Assembly (NCBI RefSeq): GCF_015209505.1
Contig: NZ_JADEYC010000039.1
Span: 1 to 64,000 of the forward strand
Direction of reading: 5' to 3'
From: Saccharopolyspora montiporae
GTDB lineage: Bacteria; Actinomycetota; Actinomycetes; Mycobacteriales; Pseudonocardiaceae
DNA: 64,000 bases
This document shows positions 60,261 through 64,000 of this stretch, piece by piece. Position 1 is the first letter of the stretch, and each line of letters starts with the position of its first letter. The position numbers and the translations under genes are program-made. The notes beneath the pieces are model-generated. The model was not told the origin of the DNA. It ran no database searches and was given only the letters and a program-made list of their open reading frames with translations.

Positions 60261-61043
60261 ATGACGTCTGACCTGTTTTCCGTCGAGGGAAAGACGGTCC
60301 TGGTCACCGGTGGTACCCGCGGGGTAGGGTACATGATCGCCGAAGGATATCTGCGCGCCGGTGCCCGCGTGTATATCTCCTCGCGCAAGGAGGACGCGTG
60401 CCGAGACGCCGAGTCCGCTCTGTCCGAGCACGGCGAGGTGCACGGGATCCCCTGTGACGTCAGCACCGAGGACCAGTGCCGAACCTTGGTGGACACGATC
60501 GCGCAGCACGAGTCCACGCTGGATGTGCTGGTGAACAATGCCGGAACGACGTGGGGCGCGTCCTTCGACGAGTTCCCCGACTCCGCATGGGACAAGGTGC
60601 TGGCGACCAACCTCAAAGCGCCGTTCACCCTGACCCGGCTGGCACGTCCACTGCTGGACAAGGCCGCCTCCGACGAGGCCCCCGCGCGGGTGATCAACAT
60701 CGGGTCGATCGACGGCCTGAGCGTGCCGGGATTCGGCAACTACTCGTACTCGGCAGCCAAGGCGGGCTTGCACCATCTCACCCGGCACCTGGCCGCCGAT
60801 CTGGCACCGTCGATCCTCGTCAATGCGATCGCGCCGGGGCCGTTCCCGTCGAAAATGACGGAAAGGCCCTTGGAAACCAACGGCGAACAGCTACGGGCGG
60901 CCAGTCCGGTGCGCCGCATCGGCCGCCCCGCCGACATCGCCGGCGCCGCCATCTACCTCAGTTCGCGGGCTACCACGTTCATGACCGGTGAAGTCATCAC
61001 GCTCGACGGGGGTCTGAGTACGACCCTCGGTGTCCGGGTCTGA
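60261..61043 (+). CDS. SDR-family oxidoreductase
   Basis: The 260-aa classical SDR has VTGGTRGVGYMIAEGYLRAGARVYISSRK (TGxxxGxG; Arg and Ser suggest NADP(H)), LVNNAGTTWG, and the catalytic Ser in INIGSIDGL with Y-x-x-x-K in YSYSAAKAGL. It ends ITLDGGLSTTLG. It probably oxidises a hydroxyacyl intermediate. ATG at 60261 has AGGAG about 9 nt upstream; it lies 92 bp after the hydratase gene. Confidence 0.9.
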   Translation: MTSDLFSVEGKTVLVTGGTRGVGYMIAEGYLRAGARVYISSRKEDACRDAESALSEHGEVHGIPCDVSTEDQCRTLVDTIAQHESTLDVLVNNAGTTWGASFDEFPDSAWDKVLATNLKAPFTLTRLARPLLDKAASDEAPARVINIGSIDGLSVPGFGNYSYSAAKAGLHHLTRHLAADLAPSILVNAIAPGPFPSKMTERPLETNGEQLRAASPVRRIGRPADIAGAAIYLSSRATTFMTGEVITLDGGLSTTLGVRV

Positions 61044-61056
61044 AGGGGTGGAGGGC

Positions 61057-62778
61057 ATGTATCGCGCACCAGCATCGGACTACGATTTCCTGCTTCGCTA
61101 TGTGATCGACGGTGCAGGAATCCTGAAGGCGACCACCGACGACGAGGTCACCCTGGACGACGTCACCGACGTGCTCGGCCACGCCGGCACACTCGCCGCC
61201 GACCTGCTCGCGCCGCTGAACGCCCCTGGCGACAGGGTCGGCAGTAAGCTTGAGAACGACGGGGTCACGACTCCTCCCGGTTTCACGGAGGCCTACAAGA
61301 CCTTTGCCGAGGGCGGCTGGACGAGCCTGGGAGTGCCCGCCTCGATCGGTGGGGGCGGTATGCCGCGGATCGTGGCCAACGCGGCGGGAGAATTCTGGAG
61401 CGCCGCCAACACGGCCTTCTCCCTGTGCCCCGGTCTCTCGCAGGGTGCGATCGCCGCCTGCCACGCCCATGCCCGCGACGAACTCCGGCAGACCTATGTG
61501 CCGCCCCTGGTGTCGGGACGCTGGACCGGCACCATGAACCTCACCGAGCCCCAAGCCGGCACCGACCTGGCCGCGATCCGCACCTCCGCTCAGGCGCTCG
61601 ACGACGGCGCGTGGTCGATCACCGGGCAGAAGATCTTCATCACCTGGGGCGATCACGATCTCGCCGAGAACATCGTCCATCTGGTCCTGGCACGCACCCC
61701 GGACGCACCGACGGGGCTGGGTGGGTTGTCGTTGTTCCTCGTGCCGAAATACCTGCCCGATCCCGACGGTCGGCCCGGCGAGCGCAACAGGGTGCAGACC
61801 GTCTCGTTGGAGCACAAGCTGGGCATCCATGCCAGCCCGACCTGCGTCCTCGACTACGAGAATGCCACCGGGTTCCTCGTCGGCCAGCAGAACCAGGGCC
61901 TGGCCGCGATGTTCGTCATGATGAACCAAGCCCGACTCGGCATCGCCGTGCAAGGGATCGGGCTCGCCGACCGGGCGTACCAACAAGCGCACGCCTACGC
62001 CGCCGAGCGGGTTCAAGGCCGCGTGACCGGACGGCCCGCGGGAACGCCCATCGCCGAGCACCCCGACGTGCGCCGTCTGCTGCTGTCGATGAGCAGTGCC
62101 ATCTCGGCCATGCGCGGCTTGTCGACACAGGTCAGCGCCTGGATCGACCGCGCAAACACCGGCCACGCCGAGGCCCACGACGCCGACCTGGTGGAATTCT
62201 TCGTGCCCATCATCAAGGGCTGGGCCAGCGAAGCATGCGTGCAGATCACCTCCGACGCCGTGCAGGTGCACGGGGGAATGGGCTTCATCGAAGAAACCGG
62301 CGCCGCCCAGTACTACCGCGACGCCCGCATCCTGCCCATCTACGAGGGCACCACCGCCATCCAGGCCAACGACCTGCTCGGCCGCAAACTGCTTCGCGAC
62401 AACGGTGCCACCGCGGAGACCGCACTGGCACTGATCGAGGCATCGGTGGCCACCGCCCGTGCGGCCGAACATCCTGTCGCCCACCGCCTCGCCGATCGAC
62501 TAGCCGCTGCAGTCGAGGCCGTCCGCCACAGCACGCGAACGATTCTCGCCCGTGCCGACTCGCCCCGGGACGCCTTCGCAGGCGGTGTTTCGTATCTGCA
62601 GCAATGGGGCCTGCTCGCCGGAGGCTGGATGCATGCCCGAATGCTCGTCGCCGCGCTGGGCGCCGCAGAGGACTCAGCAAGCCCACGGCGCATCAGAGAG
62701 GCGGACGGATTCGCCACAGCCCACCTGAGCCAGGTCCACAGTCTCGGCGAGTCGATTACCGCCGGGGAAATTGCCTGA
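61057..62778 (+). CDS. Long acyl-CoA dehydrogenase (DmdC-like, with C-terminal extension)
   Basis: The 573-aa protein is longer than standard acyl-CoA dehydrogenases, with an N-terminal helical domain, MNLTEPQAGTDLAAIRTSAQ and IFITWGDHDLAENIVHLVLAR in the core, VHGGMGFIEETGAAQYYRDARILPIYEGTTAIQANDLLG holding the catalytic Glu of IYEGT, and a C-terminal helical extension of about 130 residues. This layout fits the DmdC/FadE5-like group that acts on unusual acyl-CoAs. The start at ATG 61057 follows GGAGGGC. Confidence 0.9.
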   Translation: MYRAPASDYDFLLRYVIDGAGILKATTDDEVTLDDVTDVLGHAGTLAADLLAPLNAPGDRVGSKLENDGVTTPPGFTEAYKTFAEGGWTSLGVPASIGGGGMPRIVANAAGEFWSAANTAFSLCPGLSQGAIAACHAHARDELRQTYVPPLVSGRWTGTMNLTEPQAGTDLAAIRTSAQALDDGAWSITGQKIFITWGDHDLAENIVHLVLARTPDAPTGLGGLSLFLVPKYLPDPDGRPGERNRVQTVSLEHKLGIHASPTCVLDYENATGFLVGQQNQGLAAMFVMMNQARLGIAVQGIGLADRAYQQAHAYAAERVQGRVTGRPAGTPIAEHPDVRRLLLSMSSAISAMRGLSTQVSAWIDRANTGHAEAHDADLVEFFVPIIKGWASEACVQITSDAVQVHGGMGFIEETGAAQYYRDARILPIYEGTTAIQANDLLGRKLLRDNGATAETALALIEASVATARAAEHPVAHRLADRLAAAVEAVRHSTRTILARADSPRDAFAGGVSYLQQWGLLAGGWMHARMLVAALGAAEDSASPRRIREADGFATAHLSQVHSLGESITAGEIA

Positions 62779-62853
62779 GACAGCCGTTCTGCGGCATAGG
62801 ACCTGCCACGGAGCAGCTGGACACATCCCCTTGACCAAGCGCGAGGAGCAGCA

Positions 62854-63645
62854 ATGAGCACTGAGGGCCAGACCGGCACCGTAACGATGCGGACGGAGGG
62901 GCGGATCGCCGTCATTACCGTCGAAAACGAGGCGAAGAAGAACGCCTACACCCCCGAGATGGTCGAGCAGCTCAGCGCACACCTGACCGCTTTCGACGAC
63001 GACGACGAGCTGTGGGTCGCGGTGTTCTGCTCCGCCGGTGAGCACACCACAGCCGGACTGGACATGGCGAAGTTCTTCGGCCCGGAGGCGACCGCCCGGC
63101 CCCAGCGCGACGACATGGTCGACCCGTTCGGCCTCGGCGCACGCCGCAGCCGCAAACCCGTCATCGCGGTCGTGCAGGGCATCACCTATACCGTCGGTAT
63201 CGAAATGATGCTGGCCGCCGACATCGTCGTCGCCGCCGACACCGCCCGATTCCAGCAGCTCGAATCCCGCCGCGGCATCGCCCCGTTCGGTGGTGCACAC
63301 TTCCGCTACCTCACCCGCACGGGCTGGGGCAACGCGATGTATCACCTGATGCTGTGCGAGGAATTCGACGCGCACCGCGCTCGTGAACTCGGCTTCGTGC
63401 AAGAGGTCGTGCCCCACGGTCAGCACATCGATCGCGCGCTCGAACTCGCGGGCACGATCTGCACGAACGCCCCCATCGGCATCCGCGCGATGAAGGAGGC
63501 CGCACGGACGTTCATCGACGCCACCGAACAAGCCGCCATCGCCGAAATCCCCCGCATACAGCAGCAAGTGTTCAACACCGCAGACTTCCAGGAAGGCATG
63601 CAGTCCTTCATCGAACGCAGGAAGGCCGAGTTCATCGGGCGCTGA
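62854..63645 (+). CDS. Crotonase-family protein (enoyl-CoA hydratase-like)
   Basis: The 263-aa product has the crotonase core: ITVENEAKKNAYTPEMVEQL, an oxyanion segment EHTTAGLDMAKFFG, and QGITYTVGIEMMLAADIVVAADTARFQQLESRRGIAPFGGAHFRYLTRTG. The usual GGND/AGAD wording is replaced by TTAGLD, so catalytic behaviour is uncertain. ATG at 62854 has GAGGAG upstream. It is the last gene before the right repeat arm. Confidence 0.88.
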   Translation: MSTEGQTGTVTMRTEGRIAVITVENEAKKNAYTPEMVEQLSAHLTAFDDDDELWVAVFCSAGEHTTAGLDMAKFFGPEATARPQRDDMVDPFGLGARRSRKPVIAVVQGITYTVGIEMMLAADIVVAADTARFQQLESRRGIAPFGGAHFRYLTRTGWGNAMYHLMLCEEFDAHRARELGFVQEVVPHGQHIDRALELAGTICTNAPIGIRAMKEAARTFIDATEQAAIAEIPRIQQQVFNTADFQEGMQSFIERRKAEFIGR

Positions 63646-63705
63646 GTGGGTCACGGGCGTGAACTCAGTCGGTGGCCGTTCCGGGCCACTGGGAGGCCGA
63701 TCTCG

Positions 63706-63728
63706 TCAGGACAGCTTCAGGAGTACAG
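63706..63728 (-). repeat. Right arm of the perfect 23-bp inverted repeat
   Basis: The reverse complement of these 23 bp is identical to 58474-58496. It ends 22 bp before the GTTACTCATGAGTAAC palindrome of the next gene. The arms face each other like the ends of a mobile unit, but no transposase lies between them. Confidence 0.85.
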
Positions 63729-63750
63729 GGCGACCGGGTCGCGAGATCGA

Positions 63751-63766
63751 GTTACTCATGAGTAAC
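63751..63766. promoter_or_regulatory. Perfect 16-bp palindrome upstream of the DUF4442-like gene
   Basis: GTTACTCATGAGTAAC is fully self-complementary and ends 9 bp before the ATG at 63776. Its length and symmetry are typical of TetR-family operators; which regulator uses it is not known. Confidence 0.6.
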
Positions 63767-63775
63767 ATGCGGCCC

Positions 63776-64000
63776 ATGGATGCTGATTACACCTGGGTCG
63801 CCGATGCCATGACCAAGATGGTCCCGTGGGTGTCCACCGCCGGGGTCGAATTCACCGAGGTCTCCGCCGAGCGCGTCGCCTGCCACCTGCCGGACCTCGA
63901 ATCGCAGCGCAACCACGTGGGCGGTCCGCACGCCGCGGTCATGTTCGGTGCGGCCGAGACCGCGTCCGGCGCCGTGGGCGTCGCGTGCTTCGGCGACACC
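63776..64000 (+). CDS. Hotdog-fold (DUF4442/PaaI-like) protein, 3' end missing
   Basis: The open frame runs off the window; 75 codons are visible, beginning DADYTWVADAMTKMVPWVST. The visible part (AGVEFTEVSAERVACHLPD; NHVGGPHAAVMFGAAETASG) matches the N-terminal hotdog region of DUF4442 thioesterase-like proteins, in which the NHVGGPHAAVMFG stretch corresponds to the PaaI HGG motif. It starts at ATG 63776 with GCGG rather than a strong ribosome site. Confidence 0.75.
   Translation, partial: MDADYTWVADAMTKMVPWVSTAGVEFTEVSAERVACHLPDLESQRNHVGGPHAAVMFGAAETASGAVGVACFGDT

Noticed and set aside
58464..63738. Target-site duplication outside the 23-bp inverted repeat
   Set aside because: The bases directly outside the arms (left ACCGACA, right GGCGACC) are not direct repeats, so I do not claim a classical transposition footprint.
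1..64000. CRISPR arrays, tRNA or rRNA genes, prophage or transposase genes
   Set aside because: I looked in the intergenic gaps and saw no regularly spaced repeats, cloverleaf-like sequences or transposase/integrase motifs.

Overview
The window is GC-rich, gene-dense chromosomal DNA. Codons almost always end in G or C, GTG and TTG starts are common, and neighbouring genes often overlap by ATGA, GTGA, TTGA or TGATG. The gene content (MurT/GatD, an Rpf resuscitation factor with LysM, Ku plus a LigD-type polymerase, LutABC with a lactate permease, a pca cluster with a fused pcaD-pcaC gene, paaZABCDE) points to an actinomycete. A Pseudonocardiaceae member such as Saccharopolyspora is my best guess, but the genus is an inference. 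I saw no rRNA, tRNA, CRISPR array or recognisable transposase.

Layout. 1-7.4 kb: the end of a hybrid histidine kinase, a 42-codon small gene, a tartrate/D-malate-type dehydrogenase, a PHP-domain protein, a MarR regulator and an ABC exporter. 7.5-14.1 kb: a flavin-dependent acyl-CoA-dehydrogenase-fold protein, then a lactate utilisation operon (lctP-lutA-lutB-lutC, minus strand) divergent from its FadR/LldR-type regulator. 14.1-20.5 kb: the protocatechuate branch of the beta-ketoadipate pathway, pcaI-J-H-G-B-L on the minus strand, with an IclR-type pcaR after it. 20.6-31.3 kb: mixed genes (NUDIX, an Nramp-like carrier lacking the metal motifs, two MFS carriers, a secreted lipase, IclR, USP, SDR, CrtB-like). 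30.7-39.2 kb: phenylacetate degradation, paaI-paaK-paaR leftward and paaZ-A-B-C-D-E rightward from a shared control region with two PaaR-like operators. 39.2-44.1 kb: the NHEJ pair Ku/LigD-polymerase, an FAD monooxygenase and a DHA2 efflux pump. 44.2-49.3 kb: a three-gene formate dehydrogenase operon whose catalytic subunit uses an in-frame UGA as selenocysteine, with a SECIS hairpin. 49.3-56.4 kb: cupin, rpf with a long structured leader, two tiny membrane proteins, murT-gatD, a MurJ-type flippase and a DUF1232 protein. 56.4-64 kb: acyl-CoA dehydrogenase with a divergent TetR, then a TetR/enoyl-CoA hydratase/SDR/acyl-CoA dehydrogenase/enoyl-CoA hydratase cassette bracketed by a perfect 23-bp inverted repeat, then the start of a hotdog-fold (DUF4442-like) gene cut by the window end.

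How it works together. The window is dominated by peripheral carbon catabolism. Lactate goes to pyruvate by Lut. Protocatechuate goes to beta-ketoadipyl-CoA by Pca, and phenylacetate goes to ring-opened CoA thioesters by Paa. Formate is oxidised to CO2 by the selenoenzyme. Each pathway sits beside its own regulator, and palindromic or repeated operator candidates can be read directly next to most of them.

The most noteworthy items are the selenocysteine formate dehydrogenase, which gene callers will tend to split into two ORFs, and the catabolic cassette framed by 23-bp inverted repeats. Next come the operator sets for PaaR, PcaR, LldR and several TetR/IclR regulators, and an Nramp-family protein lacking the canonical metal-binding motifs.
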